NCBI GenBank assembly: GCA_018830925.1
Contig: JAHJRK010000077.1
Location: forward strand, 1 to 8,905
Length of the DNA: 8,905 nt
Origin: Pseudomonadota bacterium
GTDB lineage: Bacteria > Desulfobacterota > Desulfobacteria > Desulfobacterales > RPRI01
Direction of reading: 5' to 3'
The notes beneath the pieces were generated by a model, which saw only the letters and a list, made by a program, of their open reading frames with translations, ran no database searches and was not told the DNA's origin. The translations under genes and the position numbers were made by a program. Below, one piece after another: positions 1-6,205 of the stretch. The stretch's first letter is position 1. The number at the start of each line of letters is the position of its first letter.

Positions 1-84
1 ACCTTTATCCCGAATATATAGCAAGGCGAAAACGCAGAAGAGCAAAAAAGATAAAGAAAATGCTCTCTGAAAAATAATTGATGC

Positions 85-160
85 TCCCCGTCGCAAGTCC
101 GCCCGCCATGTCCGCCATAAAGATTGGCGGACGTGCCGCTGGCGGGACATTCAGCGGGGA
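85..160. repeat. Nested G+C-rich palindromic element (REP/MITE-like)
   Basis: Three nested arms are visible. The outer arms are TCCCCG (85-90) and CGGGGA (155-160). The middle arms are CCCGCCA (102-108) and TGGCGGG (140-146). The inner arms are TCCGCCA (111-117) and TGGCGGA (125-131) around the 7-nt loop TAAAGAT. The inner stem can extend to 107-117/125-135 with one G-T wobble. The element is much richer in G+C than the sequence around it and lies just past the stop of the kinase-like gene at 180-833. Its shape is that of dispersed palindromic repeats; whether it recurs in the genome cannot be seen here. It could also weaken transcription past that gene, but there is no T tract. Confidence 0.6.
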
Positions 161-179
161 ACGAGATCGCTGTTTCGGT

Positions 180-833
180 TCAGGAAAGTATCGAATCGAT
201 CGTTTTTTTGAGTCTGGCCGAGTGGTTTGGCGCAAGACCGGATTCGCTTATATATGACTCTGTAAAGGCATTTTTTTCAGGCATCAGCGATTTTTTATCG
301 ATCTCATATCTTGTTAAATGGAAAAAGTTCCTGGTGCGTTCCCGAAGACTCAAAGGTCGCCCCCTGGTCTTCATATCAGCTATATCTATCAGCCCGAAAC
401 CCTTATCTGAAATAATTAAAATGTTGCCAAAATGAATTGATCTGAAATATACACCTTCGTTATGAAGCTTGGCTATAAACGCTGCAAGCTTTTGAACAAT
501 ATTGCCGTTCAGCGAATGATGCATGATATGATTTCGAAGCGTGTCACCTTCAAGCTCTTTATAATGAACCGCTGTTCGTTTAATGGATGGAATTTTAAAG
601 GCGTTTATAACTGTTACCGTGTTTATTCCGAGGTTTTTTAATTTTGAAGAATTATGAACGAATCGTAATGCATACGGGTAAAAGAGAGCGGATGAGATTA
701 TCCTTTTTGTACGGAACAGCTTTATAATTGAACCATCCCTGAGACGAAGTACTTTTTCTCCGAAACTGTCTGAAGCAAGTATTTCAGCATCATTGTGCAG
801 GGCAAGATATTGTTCGTAAGATATTTGTTTCAA
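180..833 (-). CDS. LPS kinase-like protein (Kdo/WaaP-InaA family), apparently lacking the catalytic Asp
   Basis: This is a 217-residue protein with the fold signature of the lipopolysaccharide (Kdo/WaaP, InaA) kinase family, whose members phosphorylate LPS core sugars on the cytoplasmic face of the inner membrane. Visible landmarks are the VAIK-type lysine K38 (IIKLF), the YKELEGDTL segment (91-99) expected near the hinge, the catalytic loop YFRSIHFGN (129-137) and a DFG-like LIDIADM (148-154). In the loop the expected H-x-D-x4-N reads F-R-S-I-H-F-G-N: N137 and metal-site D150 are kept, but the catalytic Asp position is S132. It may therefore be inactive or use altered chemistry; I recall similar FRS-type loops in some toluene-tolerance-like relatives. 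The start is TTG at 833, the only start after an in-frame stop about 20 nt upstream, with only a weak AGG ahead of it. It is transcribed away from the glycan genes to its right. Confidence 0.75.
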   Translation of the reverse strand: MKQISYEQYLALHNDAEILASDSFGEKVLRLRDGSIIKLFRTKRIISSALFYPYALRFVHNSSKLKNLGINTVTVINAFKIPSIKRTAVHYKELEGDTLRNHIMHHSLNGNIVQKLAAFIAKLHNEGVYFRSIHFGNILIISDKGFGLIDIADMKTRGRPLSLRERTRNFFHLTRYEIDKKSLMPEKNAFTESYISESGLAPNHSARLKKTIDSILS

Positions 834-843
834 TCTGTAAAAG

Positions 844-863
844 CCTGTGTGTTAAATCAGGTT
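844..863. repeat. CCTGTG-N8-CAGGTT repeat, copy 1
   Basis: CCTGTG (844-849) and CAGGTT (858-863) are separated by 8 nt. The same pair of half-sites occurs again at 967-985 in the same orientation. Within each copy CCTG and CAGG are inverted, so each is a short dyad. This copy lies in the leader of the leftward kinase-like gene, just upstream of its TTG start. It is a candidate operator or a remnant of a local duplication; A+T-rich sequence follows both copies. Confidence 0.4.
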
Positions 864-892
864 TCTTATAATATTTTCCGGATACCAAAGTG

Positions 893-919
893 AATATATG
901 AGAGAATTGATTATGTCAA
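893..919 (-). promoter_or_regulatory. Putative promoter of the leftward kinase-like gene
   Basis: Read on the minus strand there is a consensus -35 TTGACA (914-919) and a -10 TATATT (893-898, 5 of 6 to consensus) with a 15-nt spacer. The spacer is short for a sigma-70-type promoter. Transcription would begin near 885, giving a leader of about 50 nt before the TTG start at 833. Confidence 0.4.
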
Positions 920-937
920 TGATCGGAATAAAATGCT

Positions 938-979
938 TTAAATAAGATTTTTGACGGTTGTATAATCCTGTGCTAATAA
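938..979 (+). promoter_or_regulatory. Putative promoter of the rightward glycan genes
   Basis: There are two overlapping possibilities. A perfect -10 TATAAT at 961-966 has only a weak -35 (TTAAAT, 938-943) at 17 nt. A good -35 TTGACG at 951-956 has a weak -10 (TAATAA, 974-979) at 17 nt. Either would start transcription ahead of the G-rich ribosome binding site at 1001-1006. The second CCTGTG/CAGGTT dyad overlaps this region. Confidence 0.4.
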
Positions 980-985
980 CAGGTT
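967..985. repeat. CCTGTG-N7-CAGGTT repeat, copy 2
   Basis: CCTGTG (967-972) and CAGGTT (980-985) are separated by 7 nt and form the dyad CCTGT-N7-ACAGG. It begins immediately after the TATAAT at 961-966, a position where a bound regulator would block transcription. It matches the copy at 844-863. Confidence 0.4.
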
Positions 986-1013
986 ATATTAATATATTGC
1001 GGGGGGTCTCAAC

Positions 1014-1217
1014 TTGTTTGAAAAGATTTCGAAATGGTCTGAAAACAAAAACGGACTTTTATATATTATTTGTATTTCTTTGACGCTTAAAGCGTTTCTG
1101 TTCATGTCTGACAGCGTGGTAAATAAAGATGGTTTGCTTTATATTTCAGTAGCTCAAAAGTTGATAACCGGGCATTTTAAGGAAGGATTATCCATATACC
1201 CAATGCTGCGGCAATAA
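1014..1217 (+). pseudogene. N-terminal remnant of an ArnT/PMT-like membrane glycosyltransferase
   Basis: Only 67 codons remain. The residues read as the start of a GT39/ArnT-like transferase: a short basic-amphipathic N-terminus, a first membrane segment (about residues 13-30) and the first periplasmic-loop signature NKDGLLYISVAQKLITG (about 37-53) followed by SIYPM. Intact members, which transfer sugars from polyprenyl-phosphate donors to lipid A, core or proteins, are usually around 500 residues with a dozen membrane segments. Here the frame ends at TAA just after YPMLRQ. The next frame reads PNAAAIITGNKR and stops at 1234-1236, so the junction near 1200 could join the gene's 5' end to its extreme 3' end; that reading is inference. 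The start is TTG at 1014 with a GGGGGG ribosome binding site at 1001-1006. The kinase gene follows within 42 nt. Confidence 0.6.
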
Positions 1218-1259
1218 TAACAGGCAACAAGAGATAGTCGGCATCGGCACTGATCAATA

Positions 1260-2741
1260 ATGAATTATTCCGACAATATAAAAATTTCAGACGGCAATTA
1301 TCTCCGTTCATCGGGCAGGAAGCTTACGGTCCCATTCAGTATAGATATTGAATTCGAAGGCAGGGTGGCTGAACTGTTATGCACCGATATTTTGAGGTTT
1401 CTGCCCGGTAAGCGTCTGGTCTGTTCCGGAAAATGGAATGGTTTGGATGTCGTTGCAAAGTTTTTCCTGGATTTAACCGATGGCAAGAGACATTTCGCGC
1501 GCGAAGAACGCGGTATAAAGGCCTTGGAGAGTTCAGGCATCATTACGCCTAAGCTGCTTTTCCGCGGGGTTTCCGTATCAGGAGAGGTACCTCTTCTTGG
1601 TTTTGAGGAGATAAGCGGGAGCGAAGACCTTAAGAAAGTCTGGGAGAAAGCTGAAAACGACGGCAGGCGCCTTTCTATTCTGACCGGACTTATGACTGTT
1701 ATTGCAAAACAGCATATGTCCGGTATCTGTCAGGATGACCCTCACATAAGAAATTTTCTTTTATCGGGCGAAAATATTTATACTATCGACGGAGATGCGG
1801 TTGACGCAGGCCATATAGGAAAAACTCTGCCCTTGAAGCCGAGCTTGAAAAATCTCGGACTTTTTTTTGCGCAATTCTATCCGCAATACGGCAACCTGAT
1901 CTCTAAAGCCTTTAAGGCCTATGCCTCTGAGAGAAAATGGATGCCGTCTGATGCTTTTTATGATTGCCTGATGAAAGAGTTGGTTAAGCGCAGACATAGA
2001 GCGGAAAAAGACTATCTGAAGAAAATATTCAGGGAAAGCACATCCTTTATATGTGATAAAAGCATGCGTCGGTATATGATTTGCGGCAGAACTTATTATG
2101 ACGACGCAATGGCCGCTTTTCTTGATAATCCTGATGCCGTGCTTAAAGAAGGAAGGAAGCTTAAGGACGGGAACAGTTCTACGGTTTATTTGATCGAATT
2201 ATCAGGGCGGCTGTTTGTAGCAAAACGATATAATATGAAAAACATGTGGCATGCCTTAAGACGCGCCTGCAGACAGAGCAGAGCATGGGTCTCATGGCGC
2301 AACGCGCACCTGTTGAAGAGTGTAGGAGTAAATACCCCTAACCCGGTAGCCATGATGGAAAAAAGGCTTGGCCCGTTTAGAAGTGTATCATATATTTTGA
2401 CTGAATATATTGACGGTACGGATACTTATCATCTTCTTAATTCAGATAAAGCAGGAGAAATTGATCTTCCCGGACTGGTAAAACAGTTTGGCGAACTGCT
2501 CTGGATGTTCGCGTCTTCTTCTATAAGTCATGGAGATTTCAAGGCTACAAATTTCATTCTCTCGGAAAAAAAATTATTCATTACAGATCTTGATGCTGTT
2601 TGCAAACACCGGTTTACATGGCGATTTCAAAAAGCATTCATGAAAGATCTTGATCGTTTGATGCAAAACTGGAAAAACGCGCCGCATATTGATGCTTTAT
2701 TCAGGGATGAGATTTCAATAATAAAACGCAAGATGTTTTGA
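1260..2741 (+). CDS. Tandem LPS kinase-like protein (two fused Kdo/WaaP-InaA-type domains)
   Basis: This 493-residue soluble protein contains two protein-kinase-like domains. Domain 1 (about 40-220) shows the lysine in VVAKFF (K67), E82/E83 in REERGI, a catalytic loop QDDPHIRNF with D160 and N165 spaced as in H-x-D-x4-N but with Q158 for His, and IDGDA with metal-binding D177. Domain 2 (about 295-490) has VAKRY (K322), a canonical HGDFKATN loop (H424, D426, N431) and TDLDAV (D443, D445). Both domains keep the residues needed for phosphotransfer. The family phosphorylates heptose or Kdo in LPS core in the cytoplasm, and double-domain relatives occur in the LPS core cluster of Pseudomonas, as I recall. 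The start is ATG at 1260, just after an in-frame TGA; no clear Shine-Dalgarno is visible. It lies downstream of the broken glycosyltransferase in the same direction and probably shares its promoter. The substrate is unknown. Confidence 0.75.
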   Translation: MNYSDNIKISDGNYLRSSGRKLTVPFSIDIEFEGRVAELLCTDILRFLPGKRLVCSGKWNGLDVVAKFFLDLTDGKRHFAREERGIKALESSGIITPKLLFRGVSVSGEVPLLGFEEISGSEDLKKVWEKAENDGRRLSILTGLMTVIAKQHMSGICQDDPHIRNFLLSGENIYTIDGDAVDAGHIGKTLPLKPSLKNLGLFFAQFYPQYGNLISKAFKAYASERKWMPSDAFYDCLMKELVKRRHRAEKDYLKKIFRESTSFICDKSMRRYMICGRTYYDDAMAAFLDNPDAVLKEGRKLKDGNSSTVYLIELSGRLFVAKRYNMKNMWHALRRACRQSRAWVSWRNAHLLKSVGVNTPNPVAMMEKRLGPFRSVSYILTEYIDGTDTYHLLNSDKAGEIDLPGLVKQFGELLWMFASSSISHGDFKATNFILSEKKLFITDLDAVCKHRFTWRFQKAFMKDLDRLMQNWKNAPHIDALFRDEISIIKRKMF

Positions 2742-2756
2742 TTTTCCAATGAATTG

Positions 2757-2778
2757 ATAGCACCTATTTCGCTATTTT
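2757..2778 (+). terminator. Weak hairpin after the tandem kinase gene
   Basis: ATAGC (2757-2761) and GCTAT (2771-2775) form a 5-bp stem with a 9-nt loop, followed by a short T run. It lies 16 nt after the kinase stop. The stem is short, so at best it is a partial terminator. Confidence 0.25.
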
Positions 2779-2796
2779 AAATTGATGCAAGTTTTG

Positions 2797-2802
2797 TATA
2801 AT
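2797..2802 (+). promoter_or_regulatory. Possible -10 element ahead of the FkbM gene
   Basis: A perfect TATAAT sits 34 nt upstream of the FkbM start codon, in the same TTGTATAAT context as the element at 958-966. No good -35 is found at 16-18 nt. Together with the weak hairpin just upstream it suggests that the methyltransferase and glycosyltransferase may form their own unit. Confidence 0.35.
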
Positions 2803-2807
2803 TATTA

Positions 2808-2816
2808 TTTGGCCAG
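2808..2816. repeat. TTTGGCCAG direct repeat, left copy
   Basis: TTTGGCCAG occurs here, just ahead of the FkbM ribosome binding site, and again at 3698-3706 just after the FkbM stop. The two copies bracket exactly one gene. Nine bases can match by chance, so the meaning is uncertain. Confidence 0.3.
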
Positions 2817-2836
2817 CTAAGAAAAGAGGGTTGTAT

Positions 2837-3679
2837 ATGAAGATTAAATCTGAAAAGTTAAGAGCTTACTATCGCTTCAAAGATAACTATTCAATGGGAT
2901 CAACTATACTCCCATGGGTACGAAAACGAGAGAAGTCGTCTCTTAAGAAAAATGTCGTTAAAGAATTAGTGCGAACTTGCAACAACTTTCTTGTTCCTGT
3001 GAGTTCTATCGATTCGGCAACTCGTCATGTGCAGGTCAGGGGTTCTATTGATCTATCCATGGAATGGATTATTAAACGTTACGTTAAGCAGGGGACAGTT
3101 GCGGTCGATGTCGGTGCAAATCTTGGTTTTTTATCGTTATGTATGGCTGAGCGGGTGGGTTACATTGGAAAGGTTTACTCTATCGAACCTAATAGAAATC
3201 TTCATCCTTACATAAGAGAGCTTCTATACCTCAACGCTATTAAAAACGTAGAAATTGTTAATTGTGCATGTTCTGATGAAGAAGGAATCGTGAAATTTGA
3301 GATAGATGAGTCAGATCATAGCAAATCCAGAATTGGCGACAAGGGAGAATATGAAATAAAAGTAATGCCCCTTGATACTATTCTTGAAGAAATTGATAAT
3401 ATAGTTTCTTTTATCAAGGTGGACGTTGAAGGTCACGAGCCAAGCGTTTTGGCTGGCGCTATAAAAACATTAAAGTCAGATAGGCCAACTCTTGTTTTTG
3501 AAACAGGTACTCATTCTGAAAGTGACATTTCAAAGATTAATAGAATTTTAGAAGATACTCAATACGATGTGATCGGAGTAATAAAGGATTGGGGAATTGA
3601 AGAAAAAGCATTGACAGTGCGGATGACAAATAAAACACACTGTAATGTGTTGGCTTTACCCAGACGAAATCAATTTTAG
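2837..3679 (+). CDS. FkbM family SAM-dependent methyltransferase
   Basis: This 280-residue protein belongs to the FkbM O-methyltransferase family, which methylates hydroxyls on sugars or other small molecules using S-adenosylmethionine. The SAM-binding fold is clear: motif I VAVDVGANLGFLS (88-100), the acidic ribose-binding end of strand 2 in YSIEPN (E117), and the family hallmark IKVDVEGHE (193-201) followed by VLAGA and PTLVFE. The length is normal for the family. I chose ATG at 2837 because GAGGG at 2826-2830 is six nucleotides ahead of it; the in-frame TTG at 2831 directly abuts that ribosome binding site. It lies between the tandem kinase and a family 2 glycosyltransferase on the same strand, so methylation of an LPS core or surface-glycan sugar is the natural inference. 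The gene looks more A+T-rich than the kinase gene before it, which may mean separate acquisition. Confidence 0.88.
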   Translation: MKIKSEKLRAYYRFKDNYSMGSTILPWVRKREKSSLKKNVVKELVRTCNNFLVPVSSIDSATRHVQVRGSIDLSMEWIIKRYVKQGTVAVDVGANLGFLSLCMAERVGYIGKVYSIEPNRNLHPYIRELLYLNAIKNVEIVNCACSDEEGIVKFEIDESDHSKSRIGDKGEYEIKVMPLDTILEEIDNIVSFIKVDVEGHEPSVLAGAIKTLKSDRPTLVFETGTHSESDISKINRILEDTQYDVIGVIKDWGIEEKALTVRMTNKTHCNVLALPRRNQF

Positions 3680-3697
3680 TCCGAATCCGGAGTTTCG

Positions 3698-3706
3698 TTT
3701 GGCCAG
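3698..3706. repeat. TTTGGCCAG direct repeat, right copy
   Basis: This is the partner of 2808-2816. Here it also forms the centre of a small inverted repeat, CGTTT (3696-3700) and AAACG (3708-3712) around GGCCAGT, in the 136-nt gap between the methyltransferase and the glycosyltransferase. The rest of that gap shows no recognisable element. Confidence 0.3.
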
Positions 3707-3815
3707 TAAACGCCGGCACGCTTTCCGAAAAATTGGTGATTCTTTCTATGTTATCTTTATTGAATATTATCAACACACTATTAAGCACTTAAGTGATAGG
3801 AATTATTTGAAGAGA

Positions 3816-4712
3816 ATGCAATTTTCGGTTATAATCCCTACATATAATTATGCCCATTTTCTTCCTAATGCATTAGAATCTGCACTCGCGCAAGAACAAG
3901 ATGACTTTGAAATATTGGTGATAGATGACGGTTCAGTGGATGAAACCCCCGAACTAATGCGTTCCTATTGTGAGAAATATCCTATCCAAATTAAATATTT
4001 CCGACAGGAAAACCGTGGCCCAGCTAATGTCAGAAATAGAGGGATCAAGGAATCATGTGGTGACTATTTAATTTTTCTTGATGCCGACGACCGTCTTCTT
4101 CCTGGCGCTCTGTATAAATTTTGTTCTTTTCTTCAAGGAGAACCGAATCTTGATATGGTACTAGGAGGGCATCTTTCTGTCCACGAAAATGGCAAAGAAA
4201 AAATTTATATACCCAAGCCTTTTTCTATGGATAAGAAAAAAAATTTTGTCAATTACATCCGGGGAGATATCAGGATCTCTCATGGTGCGGCTATAATGGA
4301 TCGAAGAGTATTTGAAAAGATCAAATATCCTGATCACATACGTAACAGCGAAGACATACCTGTATTTGCCCAAGTACTGGCGCTTTTTCATTGCGCATCT
4401 TTTCCCGATCCGGTTTTGAAAATATTCAAGCATAGCGATAGCCTGAGGAACAACACAAAATTGATTACACAGGTTGGAACTGACATTGTGGACATCCTGT
4501 TCGATTCGAAGATTCTTACACCGGATCTCATGCTTTTTCGAAATGAATTTCTTGCTAGGCGATACCTTACCTTGTTCCGCTCATTATATGTTTCAGGATA
4601 TTATTCTGAAGCTAGGACTTGCTACCACAGTGCAATAAAACTGCTCCCTGTATTGTTGTCGGATGGTGCGTATCTGCGAAAGTATCTATTAAGCTTTATT
4701 AAGAAAGGATAA
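3816..4712 (+). CDS. Family 2 (GT-A) glycosyltransferase
   Basis: This 298-residue cytoplasmic transferase of the GT2 family moves a sugar from a nucleotide-sugar donor to a growing glycan. The N-terminal GT-A domain is textbook: FSVIIPTYNYA (3-13), ILVIDDGSVDETPE (33-46), the QENRGPANVRNRG segment (64-76) and the metal-binding DADD (89-92). Further on, SHGAAIMDRRVFE and RNSEDIPVF fit the acceptor site and catalytic ED pair. A helical C-terminal tail of about 90 residues without membrane segments follows. ATG at 3816 gives the usual GT2 N-terminus, but its Shine-Dalgarno is poor. TTG at 3807, three codons upstream, has TAGGA (3797-3801) well spaced and is a real alternative. Longer N-terminal extensions would run back into the methyltransferase gene and are unlikely. 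It is the last gene before tRNA-Arg, which faces it from the opposite strand. Confidence 0.87.
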   Translation: MQFSVIIPTYNYAHFLPNALESALAQEQDDFEILVIDDGSVDETPELMRSYCEKYPIQIKYFRQENRGPANVRNRGIKESCGDYLIFLDADDRLLPGALYKFCSFLQGEPNLDMVLGGHLSVHENGKEKIYIPKPFSMDKKKNFVNYIRGDIRISHGAAIMDRRVFEKIKYPDHIRNSEDIPVFAQVLALFHCASFPDPVLKIFKHSDSLRNNTKLITQVGTDIVDILFDSKILTPDLMLFRNEFLARRYLTLFRSLYVSGYYSEARTCYHSAIKLLPVLLSDGAYLRKYLLSFIKKG

Positions 4713-4781
4713 AAAGATATCCACAATAAGCAATGGGGTAAAGTCAAAAGAAATAAATATGAATAAAGTCTTTTGTTTAAG

Positions 4782-4857
4782 TGGTACGCCCGGCTGGAAT
4801 CGAACCAGCGATCTTCAGCTCCGGAGGCTGACGCCCTATCCACTGGGCCACGGGCGC
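4782..4857 (-). tRNA. tRNA-Arg (anticodon CCG)
   Basis: Read on the minus strand, the acceptor arms GCGCCCG and CGGGCGT pair over 7 bp (one terminal G-T), followed by discriminator A and an encoded CCA at 4782-4784. The anticodon stem TCAGC/GCTGA encloses the loop CTCCGGA, giving anticodon CCG, which reads the arginine codon CGG. The T arm is CTGGTTCGATTCCAG. It begins 18 nt after the folC stop on the same strand with no terminator between, so it is probably cotranscribed with folC. A TTGACT (4891-4896) inside the end of folC could serve as a separate -35, but its -10 is poor. An A+T-rich inverted repeat (CAAAAG/CTTTTG, about 4747-4775) follows the 3' end. Confidence 0.95.
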
Positions 4858-4875
4858 GGATGCTTGTTAATTAGG

Positions 4876-6162
4876 TTATATGTGCTGAAAAGTCAAGTTT
4901 GAAAAGATTGCCTTTGCTTCGCCTACAACATACAAAGAGCCGGTAATGCATATTACTTCATCTTTCGAGGCTGTCTTAACGGCGTAATCAATGGCTTCTC
5001 TTACATCCGGTATGATCGTTATGTTTTTTACGATTCCTTTCGATGCTTCATAAAGCGTTTCAGGTTTCAGCGCCCTGTCAATTAAAGGTTTTGTCAATAT
5101 AGCCCTGCTGCATACGGAAAGAATACTCTTTAACATGGCAGGATAAGGTTTATCATCAAGCATTCCTGCGATAACCGTTATTTTCCTGCCGGTGAATTCT
5201 TTGGATAAAAACCGGGAAAGTGTGCGTGCGGCATCCAGATTATGCGCGCCGTCGAGAATTATATAAGGAGAAGATGAGACGACTTCAAGCCTTCCCGGCC
5301 ATTTGTTCTGAAATAAACCGGCTCTAATGTGTTCAACCGGAAGGTCGATCTTTTCCCCGAGAATCTCGCAGGCTGCGAGAACAAGAGCCGCGTTTTTTAT
5401 CTGATGAACTCCACTCAAGCCTGTCCGCATATCCGACCATACTTTTTCTATGCCATAATATGTAAAGGTTCCATTTTTATTCTTTCTTGTTTTGAAACTT
5501 TCGCCAAGAAGATAAAAAGGAGCCCTTTTTTTTGCAGCTATATTTTTCAGGACATTAATTGCATTTTTTTGTTTTGCTCCGGTGATTACGGGTGTTCCTC
5601 TTTTTATTATTCCGCCCTTTTCTCCTGCAATCTTTTCGATTGTATTACCAAGATATGTTTTATGCTCTATTGAGATGTTTGTAATAATCGATATAGCCGG
5701 TTTGATTATATTTGTGGCATCCAATCTTCCCCCCATGCCCGTTTCAATGACGGCCCAGTCGACTTTTTCTTTGCTGAATTCGTATAAGGCCATAGCTGTT
5801 GATAATTCGAAAAATGTCGGTTCGCGGGATCCATGATGAACATTATTTACGGCATTATATGATTCAACAACATTTTTATTTGATATTAAGTGATGGTTAA
5901 TTTGGATTCTTTCATTGAAAGTCACCAGGTGTGGCGATGTGAATAATCCCGTTTTATAACCAGCCTCTTGTAAAATTGCAGCAAGAGCCGATGCAACGGA
6001 GCCTTTCCCGTTTGTTCCAGCCACATGTATGCATGGATAGTTATTCTGGGGATTTCCTAGAGCTGAAAGGATATTTTTTATTGTAGTGAGACCAAGCTTG
6101 ATCCCAAACCTTCTCAAGCTGTACATCGAATTAAGGCAATCGTTATAAGCCTTATTTCCCAT
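4876..6162 (-). CDS. folC: Bifunctional folylpolyglutamate synthase / dihydrofolate synthase
   Basis: This 428-residue cytoplasmic ligase of the Mur-ligase superfamily joins glutamate to dihydropteroate or to folates with ATP. Visible family features in order are the P-loop HVAGTNGKGS (46-55), the folate-site TSPHLVTFNERI (75-86), the signature TGMGGRLDATN (141-151), ISIEH (163-167) with the metal-binding His, the linker KWPGRLE (287-293), and the C-domain glutamate-site LDGAHN (303-308) and AGMLDDKP (332-339). Length and order are standard. The start is ATG at 6162 with AGGA about 8 nt upstream. The gene follows rpsU on the same strand, separated by a strong terminator, with only a 43-nt leader in which I see no convincing promoter. 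It is followed by tRNA-Arg after 18 nt. The usual accD partner is not present here. Confidence 0.95.
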   Translation of the reverse strand: MGNKAYNDCLNSMYSLRRFGIKLGLTTIKNILSALGNPQNNYPCIHVAGTNGKGSVASALAAILQEAGYKTGLFTSPHLVTFNERIQINHHLISNKNVVESYNAVNNVHHGSREPTFFELSTAMALYEFSKEKVDWAVIETGMGGRLDATNIIKPAISIITNISIEHKTYLGNTIEKIAGEKGGIIKRGTPVITGAKQKNAINVLKNIAAKKRAPFYLLGESFKTRKNKNGTFTYYGIEKVWSDMRTGLSGVHQIKNAALVLAACEILGEKIDLPVEHIRAGLFQNKWPGRLEVVSSSPYIILDGAHNLDAARTLSRFLSKEFTGRKITVIAGMLDDKPYPAMLKSILSVCSRAILTKPLIDRALKPETLYEASKGIVKNITIIPDVREAIDYAVKTASKDEVICITGSLYVVGEAKAIFSNLTFQHI

Positions 6163-6205
6163 AGACTTGATCCTGACAAATGTAATGTATTAGCAGCAGA
6201 GAATG

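Noticed and set aside
5..235. 76-residue minus-strand frame at the left edge
   Set aside because: It passes through the palindromic element and overlaps the end of the kinase-like gene in another frame; no family resemblance.
2831..2836. TTG start two codons ahead of the FkbM ATG
   Set aside because: It directly abuts the GAGGG ribosome binding site, leaving no spacer; ATG at 2837 is spaced correctly.
3645..3815. 57-codon N-terminal extension of the glycosyltransferase
   Set aside because: It overlaps the end of the FkbM gene and lies wholly before the GT2 domain start; no GT2 member needs it.
4622..4843. 73-residue minus-strand frame
   Set aside because: It is a read-through of the tRNA-Arg sequence and the antisense of the glycosyltransferase end.
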